DNA of 64,000 nt. Origin: Candidatus Accumulibacter conexus. Lineage in GTDB: Bacteria; Pseudomonadota; Gammaproteobacteria; Burkholderiales; Rhodocyclaceae. The position numbers and the translations under genes are program-made. Shown in pieces: positions 41,429 to 51,717 of this stretch. The stretch's first letter is position 1, and each line of letters begins with the position of its first letter. The notes under the pieces were generated by a model that worked only from the letters and a program-made list of their open reading frames with translations, searched no databases and had not been told where the DNA came from. The stretch spans positions 62,001 to 126,000 of the forward strand of contig JAGFNJ010000002.1 of assembly GCA_017592775.1 (NCBI GenBank). Reading direction: 5' to 3'.

Positions 41429-43108
41429 TCAGTAGATGTCGTACTGCGTGTTGTACACGTTGAACTTGCCGGTCGGCGTCACGAGACGAGGATCCTTGAT
41501 CACGTTCTTGACGGTCCGCGTCTTGTCATCGAGGACAACGATCGCCGACGGTTCGGTCTTGTTGCCGGTCCAGACGGAGAACCAGATCTCGTCGCCCTTC
41601 TCGTTGTACTCGCCATGCACGACACGCTGGATACCCTTGGTCTTGCCGAGATCGGCGGCAGCAGCGAGATCGAGCACCTGCGGCTTCGGATCCGGATTGC
41701 CGAGATCGGCGATAGTATAGACCGTGACGGAACCGGCCAGTTTCGGATCCGGGTTCAGCGGCGCGTCGGCCCACAGGTTCTTCGACTTCGGGTGCGTCTT
41801 GACGAAGAGCGAGTTGGCGCCGTGGTTCTTGACTTCCTGCACGACCTTCCAGGCATGCTGCGGATTCTTTGCCGGATCGGTGCCGATGATGCTGATCACG
41901 TCGGCGCCCAGGTGCGAGGTGGCCCAGACCGGACCATACTTGGGATGGGTGAAGTTGGCACCACGACCCGGATGCGGGATCTTCGCCGTGTCGACCAGTG
42001 CCGCCAGCTTGCCTTCCTTGGTATCGACGACGGCCACCTTGTTGGAGGCGTTGGCGGCGACGAGGAAGTAGCGCTTCGAGGCATCCCAGCCGCCGTCGTG
42101 CAGGAACTTGGCCGAGTTGACGGTGACTTCCTTCAGGTTGTTGATGTCCGAGTAGTCAACCAGCTTGATCATGCCGGTTTCCTTGATGTTGATCACCCAC
42201 TCGGGCTTGTCGTGCGAGGAGACGATCGAGGCGACGCGCGGCTCCGGATGGTACTCGCCATCGACGGTGACGCCACGGGTCGAGATCAGCTTCAGCGGCT
42301 CGAGGGTTTCGCCATCGAGAATCGCGTACTGCGGCGGCCAGTACGAGCCGACGACGGCATACTTGTCCTCGAAGCCCTTGTATTTCGAGGTGTCGACCGA
42401 ACGCGCCTCGTAGCCGGCCTTCATCGTCGCGACGATCGTCGGCTTCTCGTACCACATGTCGATCAGATCGTAACGACCATCACGGCCGATCACGTGCACA
42501 TAGCGCCCGGAAGCCGAAACGCGCGAGATATGCACCGCGTAGCCGGTCTTGACGATGCCCCAGATCTTCTTCGTGTCGCCGTCGATCAGCGCCACCTCGC
42601 CGGAATCACGCAGCGTGACGGCAAAGATGTTCTTCAGATTGACGTTGTTCATCTGTTTCGTCGGCCGCTGGGCGACCGGCACCGCCAGTTTCCAGCTCGC
42701 CTTCATGTCCTTCATGCCCCACTCGGGCGGGGCTTCGGCAGGCATCTGGATGTAGGTCGCCATGTCGGCGAGTTCCTTCTTCGACAGGATGTCGTCAAAG
42801 TTGGGCATGCCGCCTTCGGTACCGTAGGACATGATCTTCTCGAGACGCGAGCTGCCGAGCTTGGCGGTGTTCGCCGGTTCGAGGTTCTTGCCGGTGGCGC
42901 CCTTGCGCAGCATGCCGTGGCAGCCGGCGCAGCGCTCGAAGTAGGTCTTGCCGGCCGCCGCCTTGTCTTCGGCGGAAAGCGTCGGCCCTGCAGCTGGTGC
43001 GGCACTGGCGGCTGGCGCGGCGGCCTTCTGGGCCGGCGCGGCAAACGCCAGGTTCATGGCCAGCGGCAGGCTTGCCAGCATCAGTACGTTACGGATTCCC
43101 TTCTGCAT
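41429..43108 (-). CDS. nirS: Cytochrome cd1 nitrite reductase
   Basis: Periplasmic nitrite reductase (nitrite to NO), 559 residues. Signal peptide about 1-23, an Ala/Pro-rich spacer, then the c-type haem domain with CAGCH (Cys60, Cys63, His64), and an eight-bladed d1-haem propeller. Signatures: YFERCAGCHGMLRKGATGKN, VSASGRYVHVIGRDG, YWPPQYAILDGETL, NSAKFLHDGGWD, and the end PTGKFNVYNTQYDIY. AGGAGAGGA precedes the ATG. nirM follows. Confidence 0.97.
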   Translation of the reverse strand: MQKGIRNVLMLASLPLAMNLAFAAPAQKAAAPAASAAPAAGPTLSAEDKAAAGKTYFERCAGCHGMLRKGATGKNLEPANTAKLGSSRLEKIMSYGTEGGMPNFDDILSKKELADMATYIQMPAEAPPEWGMKDMKASWKLAVPVAQRPTKQMNNVNLKNIFAVTLRDSGEVALIDGDTKKIWGIVKTGYAVHISRVSASGRYVHVIGRDGRYDLIDMWYEKPTIVATMKAGYEARSVDTSKYKGFEDKYAVVGSYWPPQYAILDGETLEPLKLISTRGVTVDGEYHPEPRVASIVSSHDKPEWVINIKETGMIKLVDYSDINNLKEVTVNSAKFLHDGGWDASKRYFLVAANASNKVAVVDTKEGKLAALVDTAKIPHPGRGANFTHPKYGPVWATSHLGADVISIIGTDPAKNPQHAWKVVQEVKNHGANSLFVKTHPKSKNLWADAPLNPDPKLAGSVTVYTIADLGNPDPKPQVLDLAAAADLGKTKGIQRVVHGEYNEKGDEIWFSVWTGNKTEPSAIVVLDDKTRTVKNVIKDPRLVTPTGKFNVYNTQYDIY

Positions 43109-43206
43109 TGTTCGATTCCTCTCCTCTTGAAGTTGCTTGTTCGGCGCTCGCGGTCAGACCCTTGTCAGACTGCTCGCAGGATGACACGCCGGCCCGTGGT
43201 GATTCC

Positions 43207-43220
43207 TTGACTTTCATCAA
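43207..43220. promoter_or_regulatory. FNR/DNR-type box between nirS and nirE
   Basis: TTGACTTTCATCAA matches TTGAT-N4-ATCAA except the fifth base. It lies 99 bp before nirS and 97 bp before nirE, so a single box can serve both divergent promoters in response to low oxygen or NO. Confidence 0.7.
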
Positions 43221-43316
43221 ATCACGCGGCGTCGTTGGCAGGCGTTTGCGGATCAGTTGAACATGCCGGCGCGGACGCTTATGCTTGCGCCTCAGCGAAA
43301 AATCGGGAACCGTGCA

Positions 43317-44105
43317 ATGAGTCAGTCGCCCTCGTCAGCAACATGCGGCACCGTCTACATCGTCGGCAGCGGGCCCGGAAATCTCGACCTGCTGACGCTG
43401 CGTGCCGCACGCCTGATCGGCGAGGCGGATGCAATCGTCTATGACCACCTGATCGCCGAGGGCGCGCTGGAACTGGCGCGGCCGGACGCCGAGAAGATCT
43501 ACGCCGGCAAGGAAAGCTCGAATCACAGCGTGCCGCAGGCGGACCTCAACCGGATGCTCGTGCGCCTGGCGCGCAGTGGCAAGACCGTGGTCCGCCTGAA
43601 GGGTGGCGACCCCTTCGTTTTCGGGCGCGGGGGCGAGGAGATCGAAGCGCTGGTCGACTCGGGAATCCCCTTCGAGGTCGTTCCGGGAGTCACCGCCGCC
43701 GCCGGTTGCGCCGCCTACGCCGGCATCCCGCTCACCCACCGCGATCACGCACAGGCGGTCGCCTTCGCCACCGGCCACCTGAAGGACGGCACGATCAATC
43801 TCGACTGGCAGTCGCTGGCGCGGCCGCGGCAGACCGTCGTCTTCTACATGGGCGTCGGCGGATTGGCGGAAATCTGCCGCGAGATGATGGCCCATGGCCT
43901 GCCCGCCGACCACCCGGCGGCCATCGTGCAGAACGGCACGACGCGGCGACAGCGGGTGCTGACCGCCGACCTCGCGACGCTGCCGGCGAAAGTCGCAGCC
44001 GCCGGCATCAAGTCGCCAGCGCTGATCATCGTCGGCACGGTCGTTCGCCTGCAATCGACCCTCGCCTGGTTTCCCGGCGCGAAGGCCGGCAGCGCAGAGC
44101 CTTAG
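43317..44105 (+). CDS. nirE: Uroporphyrinogen-III C-methyltransferase (NirE/CobA type)
   Basis: 262-residue SAM-dependent methylase: uroporphyrinogen III to precorrin-2, the shared precursor of d1 haem, sirohaem and B12. Motifs: [46 protein letters not shown], and the [22 protein letters not shown] block. ATG 43317 chosen; upstream starts at 43257/43263 are possible. It shares the FNR box with nirS and probably supplies d1 haem. Confidence 0.9.
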   Translation: MSQSPSSATCGTVYIVGSGPGNLDLLTLRAARLIGEADAIVYDHLIAEGALELARPDAEKIYAGKESSNHSVPQADLNRMLVRLARSGKTVVRLKGGDPFVFGRGGEEIEALVDSGIPFEVVPGVTAAAGCAAYAGIPLTHRDHAQAVAFATGHLKDGTINLDWQSLARPRQTVVFYMGVGGLAEICREMMAHGLPADHPAAIVQNGTTRRQRVLTADLATLPAKVAAAGIKSPALIIVGTVVRLQSTLAWFPGAKAGSAEP

Positions 44106-45007
44106 GGCAACCCGGCGAGCAGCCCACCAGCGAGCAGCAGAGCAAAAAGCAGCTGCAGTCCGGCAGTGGCGGCGAGCAGTTCGTTGTACGCGGCCCCGGC
44201 CGCGCGCCGGAAGCGCGCGATCAGCCGCAGGCCCAGCGGCAGCACCAGAAACGGCAGCGCGAGCCAGAAACCGCGGCCAGTCAGCATGGCCAGCCAGGGC
44301 AGAAGAACGAACGGCAGCAAGAGTTCGCCGGCGTAGATGCAACTCGCTGCCCGCGGCCCGCAGAGAACCGCCAGCGTCCGCCGTCCGGCACGGGCGTCGC
44401 TTTCGCGGTCGCGCGTGTTGTTGACGGTGATCACGGCAGCGGCGAGAAGACCGACGATGGCGCCGGCCAGCACGGCGGCAGGCGCCAGCGCCAGTGTCTG
44501 CAGGTAGTAGCTGCCGCTGACCGCGAGCACGCCGAAGAAAAGCAGGACGAAGAACTCGCCGAAAGGCGTATAGGCGATTGGCCGTGGCCCACCGGTATAG
44601 GCCCAGCCAGCCGCCAGCGAAGCCAGGCCGATGACGACGATCGGCCAGCCGCCGTGATGGACGAGATGGACTCCGAGACTGAATGCCAGAGCAAAGGCGA
44701 TCCGCGCCCCACGCCGCACCGCTGTCGCCGGCAGCCAGCCCATCGCCGTCGCGCGTGGCGGCCCGAGGCGCTGCGGCCCATCCGCGCCGCGCTCGAAGTC
44801 GGCGACATCGTTGTGCAGGTTGGTGCCGATCTGGATCAGCAGCGCGGCAAGCAGCGCAACCAGCGCCGGCAGCCAGAGGACGGCCGCGTGCTGCGACCAC
44901 GCCAGCGAGCTGCCGACGAGTACCGGCACCAGTGCAACGCTGAGCGTCTTCGGACGAATCGCGAGCCACCAGGCGTCGCCGCGGCCCGGCATCACACCCC
45001 CCTGCAT
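44102..45007 (-). CDS. menA: 1,4-dihydroxy-2-naphthoate polyprenyltransferase-like (MenA)
   Basis: 301 residues from ATG 45007; UbiA-superfamily prenyltransferase. [20 protein letters not shown] at the N-terminus is a MenA signature; [14 protein letters not shown] holds the first Asp-rich motif and [13 protein letters not shown] the second. Eight or nine helices. The frame continues upstream to 45298 through the tRNA gene; longer starts at 45127/45121 are possible, but only 45007 fits usual MenA length. The stop overlaps nirE's stop (convergent). No other men gene is seen. Confidence 0.82.
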   Translation of the reverse strand: MQGGVMPGRGDAWWLAIRPKTLSVALVPVLVGSSLAWSQHAAVLWLPALVALLAALLIQIGTNLHNDVADFERGADGPQRLGPPRATAMGWLPATAVRRGARIAFALAFSLGVHLVHHGGWPIVVIGLASLAAGWAYTGGPRPIAYTPFGEFFVLLFFGVLAVSGSYYLQTLALAPAAVLAGAIVGLLAAAVITVNNTRDRESDARAGRRTLAVLCGPRAASCIYAGELLLPFVLLPWLAMLTGRGFWLALPFLVLPLGLRLIARFRRAAGAAYNELLAATAGLQLLFALLLAGGLLAGLP

Positions 45008-45268
45008 CACTGCCGCCGCCTGACTGGCATCGTCTGTGGCGAGCGGCCGTTCGGCGGCTGCCAACGAGTCGACCGCGGGGCCGTCCGTCGTTCCCCGCCT
45101 GCCCGCCTGGCGCCTGTTCATCGGCATTGGGTCGCCGTTCGCTCTTTCTGGCCTCGCCTCCCGGCCTGCTCGCGACGAATCGCCAACCACCCATCTGCCC
45201 GCGACGCGCCGGGTGAGGCTGCTATAATCCGCGGCTTTGCGGGCACGGGTCGTCATTGTGTTGTGTTG

Positions 45269-45353
45269 TGGTGCCGAGAGGGGGAATCGAACCCCCACGC
45301 CTTGCGGCGGCGGATTTTGAGTCCGCTGCGTCTACCGATTCCGCCATCTCGGC
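45269..45353 (-). tRNA. tRNA-Leu (anticodon CAA)
   Basis: Class II tRNA of 85 nt with encoded CCA. Acceptor GCCGAGA pairs with TCTCGGC; anticodon stem GCGGA/TCCGC with loop CTCAAAA gives anticodon CAA; a long variable arm (CGCCGCAAGGCG) is present; T-loop GTTCGATTC. Reads UUG codons. Confidence 0.95.
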
Positions 45354-45465
45354 CTGAGCGCGCGGTCTGCGCGGCAGGAGGCGGCGATTATCGCGCATTC
45401 TCCGGCGGCGAACAAGCCAACGCCCGCCGTACGTCGGTTGCTGCGGCATTCTCCAGAGCCCAGCG

Positions 45466-46524
45466 ATGCTGACCCTCGACGACTTTGACTTCGACCTGCC
45501 GGCCGAACTGATCGCCCAGAAGCCGGCTGCCGAACGCAGCGGCAGCCGGCTCCTGCAGGTGCTCGGCAGCGGCATCAACGACCACCACTTCACTGAGCTG
45601 CCGGCGCTGCTCAGCGCCGGTGACCTGCTGGTGTTCAACGATACGCGCGTGATCCGCGCCCGTCTGCTCGGTCGCAAGGCGAGCGGCGGGCGCATCGAAG
45701 TCCTTTTCGAGCGCATCATCGACGCCCGCCACGCCGTCGCGCAGATCCGTGCCAGCAAGTCGCCCAAGCCCGGCAGCCTGATCCTGCTCGAAGAGACCAT
45801 TCCCTTGCGCGTCTGCGGCCGCAGCGGCGAGCAGGGCGAATTCTTCGAACTCGAACTCGCCGCCGACGGCGACCTGTGGAGCCTGGTCGAGCGCCACGGG
45901 CGGCTGCCGCTGCCGCCGTACATCACGCACGCCGCCGCAGCGGCGGACGAAGAACGCTACCAGACCGTCTTTGCCCGCTCGCCCGGTGCCGTGGCAGCGC
46001 CAACCGCCGGCCTGCACTTCGACGCCGCACTGCTGCAGCGGCTCGCCGAGCATGGTGTCGGTGCTGCCTGGCTGACCCTGCATGTCGGTGCCGGCACCTT
46101 CCAGCCGGTGCGCGTCCGCAATCTGGCCGAGCACCGGATGCACAGCGAGCGCTTCGAGATTCCCGCCACGACAGTGGACGCCGTCGCCCAAGCACGCAGC
46201 GCTGGCGGTCGGGTGGTCGCCGTCGGCACGACCAGCCTGCGCGCGCTCGAAGCGGCGGCGCAGTCCGGCGAACTGCGCGCCGGCGCCGGCGAGACCGATC
46301 TCTTCATCACCCCAGGCTACGAGTTCCGGGTCGTCGACCGGCTGCTGACCAACTTTCACCTGCCGAAGTCGACGCTGCTGATGCTGGTCTCGGCTTTCGC
46401 CGGGCGGGCGCCCGTCCACCGCGCCTACGAACACGCGATTCGCCAGCGCTACCGCTTCTTCAGTTACGGCGACGCGATGCTGCTGACCCGGCAGGGCGTG
46501 TCGCCTGTTCGTCATTCCGCCTGA
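45466..46524 (+). CDS. queA: tRNA preQ1(34) S-adenosylmethionine ribosyltransferase-isomerase
   Basis: 352 residues; penultimate step of queuosine synthesis on tRNA. Motifs: [50 protein letters not shown], and [18 protein letters not shown]. Full length, start clear (MLTLDDFDF). A tgt gene is not in the window. Confidence 0.97.
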   Translation: MLTLDDFDFDLPAELIAQKPAAERSGSRLLQVLGSGINDHHFTELPALLSAGDLLVFNDTRVIRARLLGRKASGGRIEVLFERIIDARHAVAQIRASKSPKPGSLILLEETIPLRVCGRSGEQGEFFELELAADGDLWSLVERHGRLPLPPYITHAAAAADEERYQTVFARSPGAVAAPTAGLHFDAALLQRLAEHGVGAAWLTLHVGAGTFQPVRVRNLAEHRMHSERFEIPATTVDAVAQARSAGGRVVAVGTTSLRALEAAAQSGELRAGAGETDLFITPGYEFRVVDRLLTNFHLPKSTLLMLVSAFAGRAPVHRAYEHAIRQRYRFFSYGDAMLLTRQGVSPVRHSA

Positions 46525-46536
46525 CCCCCAGGAACG

Positions 46537-49500
46537 ATGCCAAGAAACCCGCCGACCAGTACCGCCTTCGACCAGTTCGACACCCTCGGCCTGGCTCCCG
46601 ACACATACAGGGTGGCACTCGCCTGCGCGCTGCTGTGGGCCAGCCGCCCGGCAGCCGACGTGCAACGGCTGCTCGTCGTCAGCGGTCTGAAGACAAGCAG
46701 CGGCCATGCCTTCAGCCTCGCCGACGTCAGGAAGGCCTGGCTGGAGCTGGCGAACAGGGACCTGCTACTCGAGGATCCGTCGCGCCAGGGTGTTTTCCAG
46801 TTGGTGGACACGCTGCGAGCGCCGCTGTACCGGCAGTGGCTCGATACCACCGCGGGCAGCAAGCTGGTCGATCTGGTCTGCGAAGCCGATCGTTTCCACC
46901 CGGGTCGGTCCAGTTACTACTGGAGTACCGGCAGCATGGCAACGACCGTCGCCTACGTTCGCGCCAAGTACTTCAGCGGTGCGCCGACGACCGAACTGCA
47001 GTCGATCAGAAGCCTCGTGTCGCGCTCGCTGAACTGGGACAGCATCGTCCTCAGGGCGATCCTGCCCGCCTTCGATGGCCCCAGTTTCGCCCGTATCGAT
47101 GGCCCCGAGCGCTGGTCACTGGCCTACCAGGCCACCGCCAGCGTCTGCCTGCACTACAGCGCACCATACCTGGCGATCGTCGATTGGGCCTGCGCGGAAC
47201 TCGCCCGGGACGCGGCCGTCATGCCCGAATACCTGCGCCTGGTGCTCGCCGACCTGGCGTTGCTGCGCACGGATGCCGATCTCCTGCAGGCCGCCCTGGT
47301 CGGTATCGACAATGGGTGGGCGGCCGGTATCCGGGCAGCGAAGCTGGTACTCGAAGGTCACTGGGCTGCCGGGCAGGCCGCCTTCGAAACGGCCTTCAGG
47401 CAACGCCGATCCGAGATCGGCGGCAACAAGCGCTTCCTGTCCGACAGCATCGCCTGGTTCTACCCGCTGTCGCTGCTCGCCCAGGCGACACCGCGCCATC
47501 TCGAGCTGGCGCGCAAGTTCTGCGCCGCCGAATCCGGACGACGCCAGCCTGACGCGGAAGCCGGCTGGGGACGCTGGGTGCACGCGATCGACGTCCGCCT
47601 CGGCAGGGCGGCGCTTGTCCGCAGCGCCTTCCGGCCGCCGCATCCTGCCGCCGACCACTTGTACGGGCGGCCGCTCGACTCGCTGTGGGCGGTCCTGCTC
47701 GCCGCCTGGCTGGGTAGCGAGACGATCGCCGACGACGGCACGCGCGATCCGCTGCAGGAATGGGCGCCCACCATCACCCTGCTGCGCGGCACGCTGATCG
47801 CCTGCCGCATGCAGTCACTGCTGCACCAACTCGACAGCGCCGAAGCCGTGCTCGCTGGTCGCGAGCCGCCGGCCGGCTTCTTCATCTCCGGCGCCGGCGA
47901 GCACTGGCGCGAGATCCTGGTCTCGCTGCAGTCGCTCGGCGGCCAGGCCGGCACTGCCGAGGCTGCAGGTGACGCCACCAGGCTGCTATGGGAAGTGACG
48001 GTCGGCAAGGACGGCCGCCTCGATGACATCCGCCCACTCGAGCAGAAGCGTGGCCCGCGCGGCTGGGGCCGACCGCGCGCCATCACGCTGGCGCGGATCG
48101 CCGGCAACCAGCAGCTCGCGGCGGCGGACGGCAAGGTCGCGCGGGCAATCCGCGCCGAGCCCGGTTACAGCAGGCGCTTTCACCTCGACCTCGCGGCGGC
48201 GATCGTCGCCCTGATCGGACATCCCGCGGTCGTCTTGGCCGACGCGCCGGAGCAGTTCGTCGACCTGACGGAAAGCGCGCCAGCGCTCGAACTGGTTCGC
48301 GAGGGCGACCGCTACCTGATGCGGATCGACCCGCCGCTGCGGCCGAATACCAGCAACGAGGTGTACTACATGGATGCCGAACAGCAGCGCGAAGCCGCCG
48401 CGCTGCGCCTGATCACGCTCATCCCGGATGGCCCGCAGCGACTGCGGCTGGTGCGCTTCTCGGCCGAGCAGCAGCAGGCGGCGCAGCTGGTCAGCGGCCG
48501 CTTTGCCATTCCGGCCAGCGCTCCCGGTGTGCAGGAGGAGGTCGAGAAGACGCTGCGCGCACTGGCCACCCGTTTCCAGGTTCACGCCGACTCGGCACAG
48601 GCGGCGCGACAGGTCGTCAGCGACTCACGCCTGCGCGCCGAGCTGGCGCCGGCCGGCGACCAGCTCTCGCTGCGTCTGGTCGTGACGCCGCTCGGCAGCG
48701 ACGGGCCGCGACTGACGCCGGCGAGCGGCCGCCGGCGGCTGCTCGCCGTCGTCGACGGCGAAACGGTCGGCACCGAGCGCGATCTGGCGAGCGAGAAGCG
48801 GCACCTCGAGACGATCCTCGACGCCCTGCCCTTCCTCGACAACAGCGAGCGCAGTTGCGAATGGCTGATCGAGGATGCGGAAGACGCCCTGGCTGCCGTC
48901 GAGAAGCTGCCGACCCTGACCGACTTGGCTGCCGTCGAGTGGCCGAAGGGCAAGAGTGTGCGTGTCGTCACCCTCAACACGCGGCAACTCGCAGTGCGCG
49001 TCAGTCGTGAGCGTGACTGGTTCCGCCTCGCCGGCGAGGCGACGCTCGACGAGGGGCTGGTGCTGCAGCTATCGACCCTGCTCGGCGCCGCCCGCGACCG
49101 ATCGCGCTTCGTGCCGATGGGCAACGGCGTCTACGCGGCGCTGACGCGCTCGCTGAAGCAGAAGCTCGCCGATCTCGCGGCGGTGCTCGAACCCGACCTG
49201 GATGGCGGCAAGGCACCGCTGGTCGCCGCTGCCTGGCTCGACGAGGTGCTCGACGGAACCGGGCTCAGCGCCGGTCAGGATTTCCGCCAGGCGATCGAGC
49301 GCCTGCGCCATGCCCAGGCGCTCGCGCCGCAGTTGCCGAAGTCGCTGCAGGCCAGCCTGCGTCCGTATCAGGAGGACGGCTACCAGTGGGCGATGCGCCT
49401 CGCGACCGCCGGCATGGGCGGCTGCCTGGCCGACGACATGGGGCTCGGCAAGACCCTGCAGGCGCTCGCCGTACTGCTCGAGCGGGCAGCAGGCGGACCG

Positions 49501-50742
49501 GCGCTGGTGATCGCGCCGACCTCGGTCTGCGGCAACTGGCTCGCCGAATGCCGCCGTTTCGCACCGACACTCAACGCCCGCATCTACAGCGAGGCGGGCG
49601 ACGGCGAACGCGAGGCTCTGGTCAGCAACGCCGGACCACAGGACCTGCTGATCGTCTCGTACACGCTGCTGCAACTGGCGCAGGAGCGCTTTGCCGGGCG
49701 CTCCTGGCACACGCTCGTCGCCGACGAGGCGCAGGCGATCAAGAACGCCGCCACCAAGCGCTCGCAGGCGGTCTTCGAGCTGAGCGCGGATTTCCGCCTG
49801 GCACTGACCGGCACGCCGGTGGAGAACCGCCTCGCCGACCTCTGGTCGATCATGCGTTTTGCCAACCCCGGTCTGCTCGGAACGAGCAACCGCTTCAACG
49901 AGCGCTTCGCCGGGCCGATCGAGCGCAATCGCGACCGCGAAGCGCAGCATGTCCTGAAGCGATTGGTTGGCCCCTTCGTCCTCAGACGGACGAAGTCGGA
50001 GGTGCTGCAGGACCTGCCGCCACGCACCGAACTGATCCTCAGCGTCGCCCCCGAAGCCGCCGAAGCGGCGCACTACGAAGCCCTGCGCCGGGAGGCGGCG
50101 CGCGAGATCGACGCCACCCTCGAAGAATCCCCCGAAGCGCAGGCGCGCTTCAACATCCTGGCGCAACTGACCCGCCTGCGCCGCGCCGCCTGCGACCCGC
50201 GCCTGTGCAGTCCGGAGTTCGGCATCGCCGGCGCCAAGGTGCAGGCCTTCGCCGACCTCGCCGGCGAATTGATCGCCAACGGCCACAAGGCTCTCGTCTT
50301 CAGCCAGTTCGTCGACTTCCTGCAGATCCTGCGTGCGCCGCTCGACGACGCGGGGATCAGCTACCAGTACCTCGACGGCGCCACGCCTGCCGCCGAACGC
50401 AGCCGCCGCGTCGCCGCCTTCCAGGCCGGCGACGGCGACCTCTTCCTGATCAGCCTGAAGGCCGGCGGCTTCGGCCTCAACCTCACCGCCGCCGATTACG
50501 TGGTCATCACCGACCCGTGGTGGAACCCGGCGGCCGAGGACCAGGCGATGGGCCGCGCGCACCGCATCGGTCAGTTGCGGCCGGTGACCGTCTACCGTCT
50601 GGTCACCCGCGGCACCGTCGAGGAACGGATCGTCGACCTGCACCACGAGAAACGCGCCCTCGCCGACAGCATCCTCGCCGATGGCGACGCCAGCGCGCTG
50701 CCGTCGACCGACGATCTGGTGGCGCTGATCCGCGGCGAGTGA
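46537..50742 (+). CDS. SNF2-family helicase, very large
   Basis: 1401 residues. The first 900 residues show no recognised fold. The C-terminal 450 are a SWI2/SNF2 ATPase: motif I DDMGLGKT near 965, DEAQ (DEAQAIKNA) near 1063, GTPVENRLADLWSIM, then the second RecA lobe (FSQFVDFLQIL, LKAGGFGLNLTAADYV, DQAMGRAHRIGQLRPVTVYR). Walker and helicase motifs are intact. It starts 12 bp after queA, probably co-transcribed. Members like this translocate on dsDNA or displace RNA polymerase; no partner is known. Confidence 0.9.
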   Translation: MPRNPPTSTAFDQFDTLGLAPDTYRVALACALLWASRPAADVQRLLVVSGLKTSSGHAFSLADVRKAWLELANRDLLLEDPSRQGVFQLVDTLRAPLYRQWLDTTAGSKLVDLVCEADRFHPGRSSYYWSTGSMATTVAYVRAKYFSGAPTTELQSIRSLVSRSLNWDSIVLRAILPAFDGPSFARIDGPERWSLAYQATASVCLHYSAPYLAIVDWACAELARDAAVMPEYLRLVLADLALLRTDADLLQAALVGIDNGWAAGIRAAKLVLEGHWAAGQAAFETAFRQRRSEIGGNKRFLSDSIAWFYPLSLLAQATPRHLELARKFCAAESGRRQPDAEAGWGRWVHAIDVRLGRAALVRSAFRPPHPAADHLYGRPLDSLWAVLLAAWLGSETIADDGTRDPLQEWAPTITLLRGTLIACRMQSLLHQLDSAEAVLAGREPPAGFFISGAGEHWREILVSLQSLGGQAGTAEAAGDATRLLWEVTVGKDGRLDDIRPLEQKRGPRGWGRPRAITLARIAGNQQLAAADGKVARAIRAEPGYSRRFHLDLAAAIVALIGHPAVVLADAPEQFVDLTESAPALELVREGDRYLMRIDPPLRPNTSNEVYYMDAEQQREAAALRLITLIPDGPQRLRLVRFSAEQQQAAQLVSGRFAIPASAPGVQEEVEKTLRALATRFQVHADSAQAARQVVSDSRLRAELAPAGDQLSLRLVVTPLGSDGPRLTPASGRRRLLAVVDGETVGTERDLASEKRHLETILDALPFLDNSERSCEWLIEDAEDALAAVEKLPTLTDLAAVEWPKGKSVRVVTLNTRQLAVRVSRERDWFRLAGEATLDEGLVLQLSTLLGAARDRSRFVPMGNGVYAALTRSLKQKLADLAAVLEPDLDGGKAPLVAAAWLDEVLDGTGLSAGQDFRQAIERLRHAQALAPQLPKSLQASLRPYQEDGYQWAMRLATAGMGGCLADDMGLGKTLQALAVLLERAAGGPALVIAPTSVCGNWLAECRRFAPTLNARIYSEAGDGEREALVSNAGPQDLLIVSYTLLQLAQERFAGRSWHTLVADEAQAIKNAATKRSQAVFELSADFRLALTGTPVENRLADLWSIMRFANPGLLGTSNRFNERFAGPIERNRDREAQHVLKRLVGPFVLRRTKSEVLQDLPPRTELILSVAPEAAEAAHYEALRREAAREIDATLEESPEAQARFNILAQLTRLRRAACDPRLCSPEFGIAGAKVQAFADLAGELIANGHKALVFSQFVDFLQILRAPLDDAGISYQYLDGATPAAERSRRVAAFQAGDGDLFLISLKAGGFGLNLTAADYVVITDPWWNPAAEDQAMGRAHRIGQLRPVTVYRLVTRGTVEERIVDLHHEKRALADSILADGDASALPSTDDLVALIRGE

Positions 50743-50856
50743 CTTGCATGCGACCGGCAATGCCGGGCAATGCGACAGCGTGGATGCGCGGACAGGCAGG
50801 GTGGTCGCCGTCGGCAGCGCGCCGCCGACGGCGAACCCCTGGCCGCCGCTCGCCGA

Positions 50857-51717
50857 CTACCCGGCCGCCTCGGCAAGCTCGGCCCTGGCGCTCATCGCCA
50901 ACGTGCCGTCGGGCCCCTGTGCCGCGAGCGCATAGCCGCCATCCTCCGGGGTGCACACCAGCCGGAAGGGCGCCAGGTCGAAGAGCGGTGCCAGGCCGCG
51001 AAAACTGTACGCCTTCACCGGCCGTGCCACCTGCCGCCGCAGCAGTTCCATCAGCAGCACGGCAGTCAGCGGACCGTGGACGACGAGGCCGGGGTAGCCC
51101 TCCTCGTCGATCGCGTACGGGCGATCGTAATGAATCCGGTGCGCGTTGAAGGTCAGCGCCGAGAAGCGAAAGAGCAGTCTCGGATCAGGCGTGACGATGC
51201 GTGCGCAGGCTGCTGCCGGCAACGGCGGCCAGTCGACGCGCGGCGGCGCCGGCAGCGCCGGACCGGGTTCGCGGTAGACGATATCCTGCTCTTCGTCGAT
51301 GCACAGGAGATCGCCCTGGTAGTAGCCGTAGTGCAGTGAGACGAAGGCGAGCGAGCCCGAACGCCCGGTTTTCAGCCGGACATCGCGAATGGTGGCGACG
51401 CGCCGCGCGGGCTGGCCGAGCAGCAACGGCGCGTGAAAGCGCAGCCGGGCACCGGCGAACATCCGCCGCGGAAACGGGATCGGCGGCATGAAGCCACCGC
51501 GCTGCGGATGCCCGTCGACACCGAGGCTCGCCTGCGGTACCCGCGGCAGGAAGTAGAACCAGTGCCAGAGCGGCGGCAGCGCGCTGCCGGCAGTGAAGCT
51601 CTGCGAACCATCGTCGAGCGTCGCCGCGGCTGCCAGCGCTGCCGCCAGCCCGAGATCGTCGTCAGTGCTTTCCTGACGACCGATCCAGGCACTGAAGTCG
51701 GTGCCGAGGTCGCCCAT
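50857..51717 (-). CDS. MaoC/FAS1-like dehydratase, mesaconyl-C4-CoA hydratase type
   Basis: 286-residue double hot-dog hydratase. RFSALTFNAHRIHYDRPYA contains the Asn/His active-site region and EGYPGLVVHGPLTAVLLMEL is the signature of the Htd2/Meh group (mesaconyl-C4-CoA or itaconyl-CoA hydratases). The ATG abuts the stop of the shortened MaoC gene (TAG then ATG). It may hydrate a mesaconyl- or related CoA ester; whether C1 or C4 is undetermined. Confidence 0.75.
   Translation of the reverse strand: MGDLGTDFSAWIGRQESTDDDLGLAAALAAAATLDDGSQSFTAGSALPPLWHWFYFLPRVPQASLGVDGHPQRGGFMPPIPFPRRMFAGARLRFHAPLLLGQPARRVATIRDVRLKTGRSGSLAFVSLHYGYYQGDLLCIDEEQDIVYREPGPALPAPPRVDWPPLPAAACARIVTPDPRLLFRFSALTFNAHRIHYDRPYAIDEEGYPGLVVHGPLTAVLLMELLRRQVARPVKAYSFRGLAPLFDLAPFRLVCTPEDGGYALAAQGPDGTLAMSARAELAEAAG

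Noticed and set aside
41429-44105. A complete nir gene cluster
   Set aside because: Only nirS, nirM, nirC and nirE can be identified; nirF, nirD/L/G/H, nirJ and nirN are not in the window.
45128-45298. Long N-terminal extension of MenA
   Set aside because: It would overlap the tRNA-Leu gene and lacks membrane or family similarity.
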